From: Pseudomonas sp. SLFW
Lineage (GTDB): Bacteria > Pseudomonadota > Gammaproteobacteria > Pseudomonadales > Pseudomonadaceae
Length of the DNA: 64,000 nucleotides
NCBI RefSeq assembly: GCF_009905615.1
Contig: NZ_JAAAKW010000014.1
Location: 62,001 to 126,000 of the forward strand
Direction of reading: 5' to 3'
Every line of letters starts with the position of its first letter. Positions within the stretch are counted from its first letter, which is position 1. A program made the translations under genes and the position numbers. Positions 8,584-17,635 of the stretch are shown one piece after another. The notes below the pieces were generated by a model. It ran no database searches. It had not been told where the DNA came from and worked only from the letters and a program-made list of their open reading frames with translations.

Positions 8584-9066
8584 TCACCCCACGATCAACG
8601 CCGTCCAATACATGCCAATCGCAAACACCACATGGCCAACGACGTTCTGCATACGGGCCATGTTCGGGTTTGGCGCCTTATTGCACGCGACGCCGACGCC
8701 CATGCCCGGTTGCAGGATGTACCAGCCCGCACCGACGGTGACCAGACCGACGATCAGTGCCGGAAAGAAGGTCGGCGAGTGCGCCCACTGCACGCCCCAG
8801 ATCATCAGCAACACCGCCGCGAAGACAATGCCGACCACGTAGTGCATGGTCCAGCCGATTTTCAGCTCGTTGTGGACTTCAGGGGAGTTGCCGATGCCTC
8901 GGTGGTGCACGAAGTGGCCCTCGCGCATGCCCGCGAACCAGCGGCCCACCAAATGCCATGGCGGCGTTGGCAACCCAAACGCCTTTTTCAGAAACAAGGC
9001 CCAGAGGTCGAGCAGGGCCGTGCCACCGATGCCAATCAGTACAGCAAGAAAGATGAACTTGAACAT
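8584..9066 (-). CDS. DUF2938 family membrane protein
   Basis: 160-residue membrane protein with about four hydrophobic segments (KFIFLAVLIGIGGTALLDLW; MHYVVGIVFAAVLLMIWG; FFPALIVGLVTVGAGWYIL; VVGHVVFAIGMYWTALIV). Between them lie conserved polar motifs (GHFVHHRGIGNSPEVHNE; MGVGVACNKAPNPN) typical of the DUF2938 family. The histidine-rich loop could bind a metal (inference). Single gene, convergent with the beta-lactamase. Biochemical function unknown. Confidence 0.85.
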   Translation of the reverse strand: MFKFIFLAVLIGIGGTALLDLWALFLKKAFGLPTPPWHLVGRWFAGMREGHFVHHRGIGNSPEVHNELKIGWTMHYVVGIVFAAVLLMIWGVQWAHSPTFFPALIVGLVTVGAGWYILQPGMGVGVACNKAPNPNMARMQNVVGHVVFAIGMYWTALIVG

Positions 9067-9191
9067 GGCGTTCCTTACGTCTTGTCGTTGATCAATGGGT
9101 CCGCAGTGGCGGCCACGTTAGCAGTTTTGACGGGACAAGACGCCAGGAAAAAAGAAGACGGACGCGAAAATTCATCCGTCCAGATGCAGGG

Positions 9192-9416
9192 TCAGGCAGC
9201 GGTCCATTCCACGTGTGTCAGGCCCAGCTGCTCGGCCTGGCGCTGGGTGAGACGCGGCACTTTGTCGGAGCGGTACTTGGGAATCTGGCCAATACCGGCA
9301 TCGACCGTCGCCCAGTGCCAGGCCTCACTTGCGTCCATGGCCGGGGAGTGGATGTAGAAGGTTTTATAACTGCCATGGATCAGGTAATCGATGCGGAAGT
9401 GGGTGCTGTTGGCCAT
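9192..9416 (-). CDS. small DUF6555-like protein
   Basis: 74-residue cytoplasmic protein, MANSTHFRIDYLIHG to LTHVEWTAA, with the pattern AWHWATVDAGIGQIPKYRSD. It matches my memory of a short protein family common in Pseudomonas (DUF6555) whose function is unknown. The ATG at 9416 is preferred over the upstream in-frame start at 9491 because family members begin near this point and GAGAGAACCGAG precedes it. Stand-alone gene. Family name is from memory and moderately sure. Confidence 0.6.
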   Translation of the reverse strand: MANSTHFRIDYLIHGSYKTFYIHSPAMDASEAWHWATVDAGIGQIPKYRSDKVPRLTQRQAEQLGLTHVEWTAA

Positions 9417-9561
9417 CTCGGTTCTCTCACAAAAAGCTTTTAAAAGGACGCATTGAAAGTGCTGCCTGAAAAAGAGAGTCCTCCTGATCAAGATAATTCA
9501 GCGAATTTGCCCGAACGTGTCGGAGAGGTGGTTTGTTGAAACATTCTGAAACGTTCAGGCC

Positions 9562-10788
9562 GTGGTGCGGGTCAATAGAGCCTCTCCTCTCAAAGACGCA
9601 TTCATGAAAACCCCTCGTCCCACGGCACGGCTGGAACCTCTGACCCAACTTCGCAACCTCAAAATGGCCCGTTCCGCCCACGCATATGTGCGCGGCAGCA
9701 CGGTGCAGTTTTACGAGTGGCTGCATTCCCAGCCCGGCCGACGCCTGCCCAGTGGGCCGCCGGTGTGGATTTGCGGCGACTGTCACGCGGGCAATCTGGG
9801 GCCGACCGGCGACCTCAAGGGCAAGATCGACATTCACATCCGCGACCTGGACCAGACCGTCATCGGCAACCCGGCCCACGATCTGGTACGCCTGGCGCTG
9901 TCATTGGCCACGGCAGCCCGCGGTTCTGATCTGCCGGGAGTCGCCACAGCACGGATGCTTGAAGAAATGATGCTCGGCTACGAACAGGCCTTCGAAGCCA
10001 ACGACGAGGAAGAACCGCAACGACCGGCGCAGGTGAAGGCCGGGATGCGCAGCGCCGTGCAGCGCACCTGGAAGCACCTCGCCCAGGAACGCATTGAAGA
10101 CATGAAGCCGACCATTCCGCTGGGCAAGCACTTTTGGCCGCTGTCGAAAGAAGAGCGGAGCGCGCTGAAGACCCTGTGCGCGACGGATGAGATTCACGCG
10201 CTGGTGACCTCGCTGAAAGGCCGGTCGAGGGATGACCGCGTCGAGCTGCTGGATTCGGCCTATTGGGTCAAGGGCTGTAGCTCGTTAGGCCTGTTGCGCT
10301 ATGCCGTGCTGATTGGTGTGGGCGATGACGACGATCAGGATTTTTGCCTGCTCGACATCAAGGAAGCCGTGGCCGCCGCCGCGCCGCGTACGGTCAGGGC
10401 GGGCATGCCTCGGGATAACGGCAAGCGGGTGGTCGAAGGCGCACGAAGCTTGTCACCCGGTCTGGGCAACCGCATGGTTGCGACGCGTATGTTGGACCAC
10501 GGGTTTTTCATTCGCGAACTCTTACCCCAAGACATGAAGCTGGAACTGGACCAACTGAGCCAGACGGAAGCCATGCGTGCGGCGGGGTATCTTGCGAAAG
10601 TGGTGGGCATTGCCCATGCGCGGCAGATGGACCTGGCGACCCGTGCCGCCTGGATTCGCGAACTGCAAGCCAACCGCACACAAACACTGGATGCGCCGTC
10701 GTGGCTGTGGTCCAGCGTCGTGCAACTGGTGGGCAGCCATGAGCAGGGCTATCTGGAACATTGCCGACGGTACGCGCTGCAGAACTGA
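9562..10788 (+). CDS. DUF2252 family protein
   Basis: 408-residue protein of the DUF2252 family, whose fold is related to aminoglycoside-phosphotransferase-type kinases. Visible motifs: YVRGSTVQFYEWL, WICGDCHAGNLGP (resembling a kinase catalytic loop HxDxxxxN), and DIHIRDLDQTVIGNPAHDL (a DxD-like metal site). The start is uncertain: GTG at 9562 or ATG at 9604, neither with a strong ribosome site. Single gene between a DUF6555-like gene and a REP pair. The biological substrate is not established. Confidence 0.82.
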   Translation: MVRVNRASPLKDAFMKTPRPTARLEPLTQLRNLKMARSAHAYVRGSTVQFYEWLHSQPGRRLPSGPPVWICGDCHAGNLGPTGDLKGKIDIHIRDLDQTVIGNPAHDLVRLALSLATAARGSDLPGVATARMLEEMMLGYEQAFEANDEEEPQRPAQVKAGMRSAVQRTWKHLAQERIEDMKPTIPLGKHFWPLSKEERSALKTLCATDEIHALVTSLKGRSRDDRVELLDSAYWVKGCSSLGLLRYAVLIGVGDDDDQDFCLLDIKEAVAAAAPRTVRAGMPRDNGKRVVEGARSLSPGLGNRMVATRMLDHGFFIRELLPQDMKLELDQLSQTEAMRAAGYLAKVVGIAHARQMDLATRAAWIRELQANRTQTLDAPSWLWSSVVQLVGSHEQGYLEHCRRYALQN

Positions 10789-10833
10789 ACGGAAGCAGAG
10801 TCGTTCTCGGCAGGCCGCCACGCCACTCATTTC

Positions 10834-10928
10834 CGTGGGAGCAGCCGGAGCTGCGCGACGGCCGCGAAGGCGGTGTGTCAGGCAACCGTTAGGTCACTGA
10901 TCCAACGCTTTCGCGGCCGCTACACACC
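10834..10928. repeat. inverted REP pair
   Basis: Two Pseudomonas-type REP palindromes in opposite orientation: GTGGGAGCAGCCGGAGCTGC followed by GCGACGGCCGCGAAGGCGGT, then CGCTTTCGCGGCCGCTACAC. They fill the gap between the convergent DUF2252 and SDR genes and may act as a bidirectional transcription stop. Confidence 0.75.
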
Positions 10929-10933
10929 CTCCC

Positions 10934-11731
10934 TCAGTTCTGAATCGCCTGCACCGACCCGCCATCGACGCGCAGGTTACTGCCGTTGATGAACGACGCG
11001 CGATCCGACACCAGCAGGGCGATGGCTGAAGCAACTTCCTCAGGCTTGCCCCGGCGTTTCTGCACGATGCCGGGACGTTCTTCGTCGAGGAAGCTCTTGA
11101 TCGCTTCATCGAACGACACGCCCATTTCTTCGGCACGTTTTTTCATCATGCCGTCGGTCATGCCCGTTTCGATGAAGGCAGGCGCCACGGTGTTGCACAG
11201 CACGCCGTCGGCCGCTTCTTTATAGGACAGGTTCTTGATGAACGCACCCAAGGCTGCCTTGGCCGTGTTGTAGACCGCCTCTTCCCAATAGGGCTGTACG
11301 GAGTTCTCCGACGTGATGCAGACGAAGCGCCCCCATTTGCGCGAACGCATCGCCGGAATCGTCGCCCGCGCCACCCGCACCGCCGAGAAGAAATCGGTGT
11401 TCCAGGCCTCTAGGTAATCGTCGTCAGACAGCTCCAACGGATCGCCCTTGGCGCCAGTCACCCCGGCCGTGTGCACGACAATGTCCACTTGGCCGAACTT
11501 CGCTTCACCGGCCTTGATCACCTTTTCGACCTCATCCTGACGGGTCAAATCGGCGGCGACGAATACGCATTCTGTCCCAAGGCCTGCGCAGGCCTTTTCC
11601 AGCTTGTCCTGGTCGATATCGCTCAGCACCAGCCGCACGCCTTCTTCGCTGAGCAGGGTGGCGGTCGCCAAGCCGATGCCGCCACTGGCGCCCGTGATCA
11701 GTGCCACGCGGCCTTTGATTCCCAAATCCAT
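10934..11731 (-). CDS. SDR family NAD(P)-dependent oxidoreductase
   Basis: 265-residue short-chain dehydrogenase. Rossmann motif TGASGGIG (13-20), Asp38 after the second strand (suggesting NAD preference), HTAGV in place of NNAG (87-91), Asn111, and the catalytic Ser141, Tyr154 and Lys158 (YNTAK). The C-terminal NGSNLRVDGG is typical of the classical SDR oligomer interface. Insert ATG at 11731 is chosen: GAGGTG lies just upstream, whereas the in-frame start at 11752 lacks a site. It lies 70 bases downstream of an alpha/beta hydrolase gene on the same strand, so the pair probably acts on one ester- or lactone-derived alcohol. Substrate unknown. Confidence 0.92.
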   Translation of the reverse strand: MDLGIKGRVALITGASGGIGLATATLLSEEGVRLVLSDIDQDKLEKACAGLGTECVFVAADLTRQDEVEKVIKAGEAKFGQVDIVVHTAGVTGAKGDPLELSDDDYLEAWNTDFFSAVRVARATIPAMRSRKWGRFVCITSENSVQPYWEEAVYNTAKAALGAFIKNLSYKEAADGVLCNTVAPAFIETGMTDGMMKKRAEEMGVSFDEAIKSFLDEERPGIVQKRRGKPEEVASAIALLVSDRASFINGSNLRVDGGSVQAIQN

Positions 11732-11801
11732 ATCCACCTCGATAGTTGTCATGACGAAAGAACAGGACCGGCGCGTCCGGGACGAACACGCCGGTGTTGA
11801 A

Positions 11802-12584
11802 TCAGCCGCACTGTTGGCGGGCGAAGTCGAGCATCAATCTGGCCAGCGCCCTTGGCGTTTGCAGCGGCATCAGGTGCCCGGCGTCTGGAATGATTTCAAG
11901 CTGGCTGTGAGGGAAGGCCGCCAGCGTGGTGCGACGCTGTTCGTCCGGGCCAGGCACTTGCTCGTCAGCCTCGCCACACACCAGCAACACGGGGTAATCG
12001 AGCGTCCCGAGGCGCTCGCTCCAGTCCTCGCGACTGCCGTGATCGACCCATGCACGCCAAGCGCTCAAGTTGACCCGCTGGGCGTCGGCGATGGCCACTT
12101 CCCGAACATCGTCCGGCAGGCGAAACGCGCTGGATTCATCGACGAAGGCCTCGGCTTCCGGACGCGTCTTGCCATACGCGCGCTGCTGATCACGGTCCGC
12201 CTCGCTCATGGGTTGCGGGCCAGGTGGGGAGGGCGCCACCAACACCACCCCCTTCAAATAGTCGGGTGAGCGCGACGCCAGCACCACGGCCACTTTGCCG
12301 GTCATCGAGTGGCCGACCAGCACGACGTTTTGCAAGCCGAGGCCGCGAATGAAACGGTCCACGTGCTCGACCATCGCCTCGACGCTGTAACCCTCCACGT
12401 CGGCGGCGTCGCCAAAACCGGGGGTGTCCAGCGCCACGCATTCATGCTCGCCGTCCAGATACGGCAGGGTCGGAAACCATGTCCGATGCGAGCCGCCGAG
12501 GAAATGCATGAGCACGAACGTCACGGCGTCGGAACGTTGTCCATGGCCCTGATGACTGTATGGAAGGCTGCTGTGGGATGGCAT
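11802..12584 (-). CDS. alpha/beta hydrolase
   Basis: 260-residue serine hydrolase. Oxyanion-hole HFLGG near residue 25, nucleophile elbow GHSMTG near residue 93, VCGEADEQVPG carrying the probable catalytic Asp near 207, and catalytic His in DAGHLMPL near 235. The start at 12584 (MPSHSSLPYSHQG) is chosen over an upstream extension to 12683 that does not look like hydrolase sequence. It is the first gene of a two-gene unit with the SDR dehydrogenase. Likely a carboxylesterase or related enzyme in the cytoplasm; no signal peptide is seen. Confidence 0.88.
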   Translation of the reverse strand: MPSHSSLPYSHQGHGQRSDAVTFVLMHFLGGSHRTWFPTLPYLDGEHECVALDTPGFGDAADVEGYSVEAMVEHVDRFIRGLGLQNVVLVGHSMTGKVAVVLASRSPDYLKGVVLVAPSPPGPQPMSEADRDQQRAYGKTRPEAEAFVDESSAFRLPDDVREVAIADAQRVNLSAWRAWVDHGSREDWSERLGTLDYPVLLVCGEADEQVPGPDEQRRTTLAAFPHSQLEIIPDAGHLMPLQTPRALARLMLDFARQQCG

Positions 12585-12834
12585 CGCAATCGCTCGCACT
12601 GGGTTTGCCAGTGGAGGGAGCGCACGCCGACAAAGTTCAACGGGATTGAAGGCCGGGCGTGTATTTCGAATCGCCTCTACCACCGGTCGTCAAAATCCGC
12701 GCAAGCGCTGAACGATGGCAAATCGTCAGCAGTCATCTGCTGTGAGTTCGCTGGATCAGCGCACGGCCACAGTGCGCGACTAAGCACCGAATCCCTACCG
12801 TGATTGAACCGATGATGAAGCGGAGATAACGCTG

Positions 12835-13932
12835 ATGACCGACTTACCTGTCACCCGTTTGCCAGTGGTGCCGCTGCCGTTCGAGCAGTCTTTCGAAGAG
12901 ATCCCCGACGACGAGGCCGAGACCAGCAAAGAGTTGGCCGAAACGCTGCACTCGATCATGGAAACCACCTTCAAGGATGAAGGTCATGCCAACCGCAGCG
13001 TCCACGCGAAGTCCCACGGGCTGCTGAAAGGCCGCCTGATTGTGCCGGAAGGTTTGCCGCCTCAGCTTGCCCAAGGCGCATTCGCCAAGCCGGGCACGTT
13101 CCCGGCCGTGATGCGGTTCTCGACCAACCCCGGCGACATTCTCGACGACAAGGTCTCGACCCCACGCGGTCTGGCGCTCAAGGTCATCGGCGTTGAAGGC
13201 CCGCGCCTGCCGGGTTCGGAAGGTGATGTGACTCAAGACTTCGTGATGCAGAACGCCAAGGCCTTTACCGCCGCCAATCCAAAGGCGTTTTTGCGTACGT
13301 TGAAACTGTTGGCGAAGACCACCGACAAGGCGCCGGGCATGAAGAAAGCTTTCTCGGCATTGTTGCGCGGCGTCGAATCCACCATCGAGGCCATGGGTGG
13401 CGAAAGCGGCACTTTGAAAAGCCTCGGTGGCCATCCGCAAACCCATATCCTCGGCGAAACCTTCTACACCGTGGTGCCGCTGTTGTACGGCCCGTATTAC
13501 GCCAAGATTTCCGTCGCGCCGGTGTCGGAGACCTTGACCGCGCTGACGGACAAACATGTCGATTTCGGCGGCAACCCCGATGGCTTGCGTCAGGCCGTGC
13601 TCGACTATTTCGCTCAGCACGGCGGGGTGTGGGAGGTGCGCGTACAACTCGCCAGCGACCTCAAGAAAATGCCGGTCGAGGACGCGTCGGTGGTCTGGCC
13701 GGAAGACGTCAGCCCCTACGTGACCGTCGCCCGGGTCGAGGTCGATCCGCAGCCTTCGTGGAGTCCGGAACACGTGCGCGAGATTGACGACGGCATGGCG
13801 TTCAGTCCGTGGCACGGCTTGCAGGCCCATCGTCCCATTGGTGGCGTGATGCGGGTGCGCAAACCGTCGTACGAGATGTCGTCGGGTTTCCGAGCGGCGC
13901 ACAACGGTTGCCCGGTTCACGAACCTCGCTGA
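12835..13932 (+). CDS. catalase-related heme protein
   Basis: 365-residue short member of the catalase superfamily, about three quarters the length of classical clade-3 catalases. Recognisable parts: VHAKSHGLLKG (distal-side His region), MRFSTNPGD, TQDFVMQNAKAF, and the proximal region AFSPWHGLQAHRPIGGVMRV followed by RKPSY, where the Tyr may be the heme ligand. No signal peptide. Such short catalase-like proteins are often peroxidases rather than true catalases, so the H2O2 activity is uncertain. It is followed after 52 bases by the YdeP-type oxidoreductase on the same strand, a probable operon. Confidence 0.87.
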   Translation: MTDLPVTRLPVVPLPFEQSFEEIPDDEAETSKELAETLHSIMETTFKDEGHANRSVHAKSHGLLKGRLIVPEGLPPQLAQGAFAKPGTFPAVMRFSTNPGDILDDKVSTPRGLALKVIGVEGPRLPGSEGDVTQDFVMQNAKAFTAANPKAFLRTLKLLAKTTDKAPGMKKAFSALLRGVESTIEAMGGESGTLKSLGGHPQTHILGETFYTVVPLLYGPYYAKISVAPVSETLTALTDKHVDFGGNPDGLRQAVLDYFAQHGGVWEVRVQLASDLKKMPVEDASVVWPEDVSPYVTVARVEVDPQPSWSPEHVREIDDGMAFSPWHGLQAHRPIGGVMRVRKPSYEMSSGFRAAHNGCPVHEPR

Positions 13933-13984
13933 TTCCGTCACGCCGTCGAGCTGATCACATCACGCTTTGGAACAGGGGTTCCCC

Positions 13985-16339
13985 ATGCAACTTCTTCATC
14001 CCGCCGCCCACTCGGTCGCCCACTACCGACCCTACACCTCCGCCTCCGGGGGCTGGGGTTCGGCGCATTCGGTCATGAACATCCTGTGGCGCGAGCAGGC
14101 CTATGCTAAGGCGCCCGCCGCTTTGATGCGGCAGAACAAACCCAAGGGTTTCGCCTGTGTCAGTTGCGCCTGGGCCAAACCGGGCAACCCTCATGCGCTG
14201 GAGTTTTGCGAGAACGGCGCGAAGGCCACGGCCTGGGAGTTGACCTCGCTGCGCACCGGTCCGGATTTCTTTGAGCAGCATTCGTTGACGGATTTGCGCA
14301 CCTGGGCTGACCACGACCTGGAGCAACATGGTCGCCTGACGCACCCCCTGCGTTATGACACTGCGACCGACCGCTACCAGAAAACCAGCTGGGAAGAGGC
14401 GTACGCAGAGATCGGCGCGCAGTTGCGCCAGTTGCAGCCGGAAGAAGCGGTGTTTTACGCCTCGGGCCGGGCGTCGCTGGAAGCTTCGTTCATGTATCAG
14501 CTGCTGGCCCGCGCCTACGGCAACAACAACCTGCCGGACAGCTCGAACATGTGCCACGAAAGCACGTCGGTGGGGTTGCAGGAGAGCATCGGCGTGCCGG
14601 TCGGCACAGTGACGCTGGCGGATTTCGAACACACCGACTGCATATTTTTCTTCGGCCAGAACGTGGGCAGCAACAGCCCGCGCATGCTTCACCCGTTGCA
14701 GGAAGCTCGCAAGCGCAACGTGCCGATCATCACCTTCAACCCCCTGCGTGAACGGGGATTGGAGCGCTTCGTCAATCCGCAATCCCCCCGGGAAATGCTC
14801 GGGCCGGACTCCACAGTCATCAGCACTCAGTACCACCAAGTGGCGATTGGTGGCGACACAGCGGCCGTGATGGGCATCGCGAAAGCACTGCTGGACATGG
14901 ACCGGGCGTCAGGTGCCTCTGTGCTCGATCATGATTTCATCGCCGAGCATACCGACGGTTTCGATACCTTCGTCGCTAATGTGGATCGGCACACCTGGCC
15001 GGAGCTGGAAAACCGCTCGGGCCTGAACCGCAGCGCGCTGGAAGCCGCGGCCACGGTGTACGCCCGCAGCGAGCGGGTGATGATCATCTACGGCATGGGC
15101 ATGACCCAGCATCGTCATGGCGTCGAGAACGTGCAGATGCTGGTCAACCTGCTGTTGATGCGCGGCAACATCGGCAAGACGGGGGCGGGGATCTGCCCGG
15201 TGCGCGGGCATTCCAACGTGCAGGGCCAGCGCACCGTGGGCATCACCGAAGACCCGGCCAAAGTGCCGAAGGACAAGATCGAGGCGCTATTCGGCTTCAA
15301 GGTGCCGGAGCGCAAGGGCCTGGCCACGGTCGATACGTGCATGGGCATTCTCGACGGCAGCGTCAAAGCGTTCATCGGGTTGGGCGGCAACTTTCTGCGC
15401 GCGATCCCGGACACGGACCGCATGGAGCCTGCCTGGTCGCGGCTGGAAATGAACGTGCAAGTGGCGACCAAACTCAACCGCACGCACCTGTTGCCAGGCA
15501 AACGCGCGTGGCTGCTGCCGTGCCTTGGACGGATTGAAAAGGACGTGCAGGACGGCGTCGATCAGGTTTACACCACGGAAGACAGCACCGGTTGCATCCG
15601 GGCCTGGCAGGGCCGGAGCGAGCCGGGCGGCGAACAGTTGCGTTCGGAAGTGGCGATCATTGCGGGACTGGCACTGGCCACGTTGAATGACGAAGCGCGT
15701 ATCCCGTGGGAGGCATGGCGTCAGGATTACGCGAAGATTCGGGCCGCAATCAGCGAGGTTTATCCCGAGATCTTCCATGACATGGAATCGCGCATGTGGG
15801 AACCAGGTGGGTTTCACCGCCCGCTCCCGGCGGCCCAGCGTCAGTGGAAAACCGAGACCGGCAAGGCCCGCTTCATCGCGCCTCGGGGCCTGGATGAAGA
15901 CGATGACGTCTCGCCGGGCCACGGCGCCCGCGATGCGATTCAGCTGATGACCCTGCGCAGCAACGATCAATTCAACACCACGATTTACGGCTATGAAGAC
16001 CGTTTTCGCGGGGTGTCCGGTACGCGCAGCGTAGTGTTCATGAACCGCAACGACATCGTGCGGCTGGGCTTCGCGCCGGGTGAATGGGTCACGCTGCGCA
16101 CCGCCATCGAGCCTGAGGTGTTAAGGGAGGTGGGTCCGATGCAAATCATCGCCTACGATATTCCGGTCGGCTGCGCGGCGGCCTACTACCCCGAATGCAA
16201 TCCGCTGGTCCCGCTGTGGCACCACGCCAAACGCAGCAAAGTCCCGGCGGCGAAATCGGTGCCGGTGACCTTGCACAAGGCCCAGCCCGATGCCCGTGCG
16301 CGGAAGAGGGCATTGCCGTTGAAGGATCAGGTGGTGTGA
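13985..16339 (+). CDS. FdhF/YdeP family molybdopterin oxidoreductase
   Basis: 784-residue protein of the FdhF/YdeP family, related to formate dehydrogenase H alpha chains. The N-terminal Cys set C58-x2-C61 and C75 (CENG) matches the YdeP pattern; NNLPDSSNMCHES, FFFGQNVGSN and RGNIGKTGAGICPVRGHSNV are molybdopterin-guanine-dinucleotide-binding segments; the C-terminal domain (from about 640) has the ALTRSNDQFNT-like MTLRSNDQFNTT. E. coli YdeP is linked to acid resistance, but the reaction is unknown. ATG at 13985 follows CAGGGG; the TTG start at 13967 is less likely. It lies just after a catalase-like gene. Confidence 0.9.
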   Translation: MQLLHPAAHSVAHYRPYTSASGGWGSAHSVMNILWREQAYAKAPAALMRQNKPKGFACVSCAWAKPGNPHALEFCENGAKATAWELTSLRTGPDFFEQHSLTDLRTWADHDLEQHGRLTHPLRYDTATDRYQKTSWEEAYAEIGAQLRQLQPEEAVFYASGRASLEASFMYQLLARAYGNNNLPDSSNMCHESTSVGLQESIGVPVGTVTLADFEHTDCIFFFGQNVGSNSPRMLHPLQEARKRNVPIITFNPLRERGLERFVNPQSPREMLGPDSTVISTQYHQVAIGGDTAAVMGIAKALLDMDRASGASVLDHDFIAEHTDGFDTFVANVDRHTWPELENRSGLNRSALEAAATVYARSERVMIIYGMGMTQHRHGVENVQMLVNLLLMRGNIGKTGAGICPVRGHSNVQGQRTVGITEDPAKVPKDKIEALFGFKVPERKGLATVDTCMGILDGSVKAFIGLGGNFLRAIPDTDRMEPAWSRLEMNVQVATKLNRTHLLPGKRAWLLPCLGRIEKDVQDGVDQVYTTEDSTGCIRAWQGRSEPGGEQLRSEVAIIAGLALATLNDEARIPWEAWRQDYAKIRAAISEVYPEIFHDMESRMWEPGGFHRPLPAAQRQWKTETGKARFIAPRGLDEDDDVSPGHGARDAIQLMTLRSNDQFNTTIYGYEDRFRGVSGTRSVVFMNRNDIVRLGFAPGEWVTLRTAIEPEVLREVGPMQIIAYDIPVGCAAAYYPECNPLVPLWHHAKRSKVPAAKSVPVTLHKAQPDARARKRALPLKDQVV

Positions 16340-16349
16340 GGGGGCATGC

Positions 16350-16376
16350 CTGACACAATCGAGGTGTCAGCTTCCC
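16350..16376 (+). terminator. terminator-like hairpin after ydeP-type gene
   Basis: CTGACAC at 16350-16356 pairs with GTGTCAG at 16364-16370 across a 7-base loop, 11 bases after the TGA stop, and is followed by CTTCCCC rather than a clear T-run. Probable weak intrinsic terminator. Confidence 0.45.
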
Positions 16377-16502
16377 CAGTCCCACCCTTCCCATAACAAA
16401 AATTACCGTTTGGTCGCACAAAATGTCGGTTCAAATCCCCGCCCGCCTGTGCCTACACTCCGCACGATCAATCCGCCACACCTCGAATGACAAGGAAACC
16501 AC

Positions 16503-17246
16503 ATGCAGTACCGAAGCGGGGCGCAGGCCTTCTGGCAGGGGGTTCGCGCTCTCCTGCCACTGACACCGGGGGTCATTCCCTTCGGCCTGGTGACCGGGGT
16601 CATGGCGATTGGAATGGGGATGTCGCCGGGCACGGCCATGGGCATGACGCTTATTTTTTACTCCGGCTCCGCGCAACTGGTCGCGCTGCAACTGATGCAG
16701 ACCGGCGTGTTGCCCGTGGCCATTGTGGTCACGGCGCTGATCATCAACCTGCGCTTCATCATGTACAGCGCATCGCTCGCCCCGCACCTGAACCACTTGC
16801 CCCGGCGCTGGACCTGGCCAGTCTCGTACATGCTCTCCGACCAGTCCTACGCGCTGTGCACCCTGAAGTTCGCGTCAGGTGAACTGACCGGGTCGTTCGC
16901 CCATTGGTACTACGCCGGGACCGCGTTCTCCATGTGGCTGGCATGGCAAGTCTCGGTCCTTGCGGGCGTGTTGCTCGGCGCGAGCATTCCCGAAAGCTGG
17001 TCGCTGACCTTCGCCATTCCGCTGTCCTTCCTTGCGCTGCTGGTGCCCGGTCTGCGCAACGTGCCGACCCTCGCGGCCGCCACCGTGGGCGGCCTGATTG
17101 CCGTGCTGGCGGTCAAGCTGCCTTACAACCTCGGTCTGGTTATCGCCTCCGTCGGCGGGATCGTCGCGGGCGTGCTGGCGGAAAACGCCCGTAACACGGC
17201 CCCAGCGTCATCCCGCGAGCAAGAAACGAAAGGGGAGGCGCAATGA
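16503..17246 (+). CDS. azlC: AzlC family permease
   Basis: 247-residue inner-membrane protein with about seven hydrophobic helices, the large subunit of the AzlCD exporter of branched-chain (and related) amino acids. Family features: LPLTPGVIPFGLVTGVMAIG near residue 20, FYSGSAQLVALQLM, and NLRFIMYSASLAPHL near residue 85. Its stop overlaps the AzlD gene by 4 bases (ATGA), the usual coupled arrangement. No regulator is adjacent; both genes form one unit that ends in a hairpin near 17600. Confidence 0.93.
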   Translation: MQYRSGAQAFWQGVRALLPLTPGVIPFGLVTGVMAIGMGMSPGTAMGMTLIFYSGSAQLVALQLMQTGVLPVAIVVTALIINLRFIMYSASLAPHLNHLPRRWTWPVSYMLSDQSYALCTLKFASGELTGSFAHWYYAGTAFSMWLAWQVSVLAGVLLGASIPESWSLTFAIPLSFLALLVPGLRNVPTLAAATVGGLIAVLAVKLPYNLGLVIASVGGIVAGVLAENARNTAPASSREQETKGEAQ

Positions 17247-17572
17247 GCGATCTGGTGATGTGGTCTGTATTCATTGCCGTCGGCGTCGGCACCTTTGCGA
17301 TGCGCGTGTCATTCATCGAACTCTACGGCCGCTGGCGCATGCCTCCGCTCTTGAGCCGCGCCCTGGTCTACGTGCCTGCCAGTGTCCTGGCCGCGTTGGT
17401 GCTGCCGGCAGTGGTGTATCCCAACGGGCATGGCGACTTCGTGATCAACAACCCGCAGATTCCCGCAGCGATTATCGCCGCGCTGGTGGCGTGGAAGACC
17501 CGCAATACCCTGCTGACATTAGGCGTGGGGATGGCGGTGTTGTGGGGGTTGAGGTGGGTAATGCCGAGTTGA
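17243..17572 (+). CDS. azlD: AzlD domain protein
   Basis: 109-residue small subunit of the AzlCD branched-chain amino-acid exporter, with three to four membrane helices. Family motifs: GVGTFAMRVSFIELYGR at residues 13-29, LSRALVYVPASVLAALVLPA, and PQIPAAIIAALVAWKTRN. The start ATG overlaps the azlC stop (ATGA), implying translational coupling and equimolar synthesis. Confidence 0.93.
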   Translation: MSDLVMWSVFIAVGVGTFAMRVSFIELYGRWRMPPLLSRALVYVPASVLAALVLPAVVYPNGHGDFVINNPQIPAAIIAALVAWKTRNTLLTLGVGMAVLWGLRWVMPS

Positions 17573-17586
17573 GTCAGGAGCGATGA

Positions 17587-17621
17587 ACGCATCGGCCGGC
17601 GAGGCTGCCGAACCGATGCGT
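17587..17621. terminator. hairpin between convergent genes
   Basis: ACGCATCGG at 17587-17595 pairs with CCGATGCGT at 17613-17621, and an inner CGGC/GCCG stem stacks inside it. It sits between azlD and the convergent Ig-repeat gene and could stop transcription from either side, though it lacks a T-run. Confidence 0.55.
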
Positions 17622-17635
17622 CCATACGGGTCGCG

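Noticed and set aside
12585..12834. Possible extra gene or longer hydrolase N-terminus
   Set aside because: The upstream reading lacks hydrolase features and a ribosome site; the gap is treated as intergenic.
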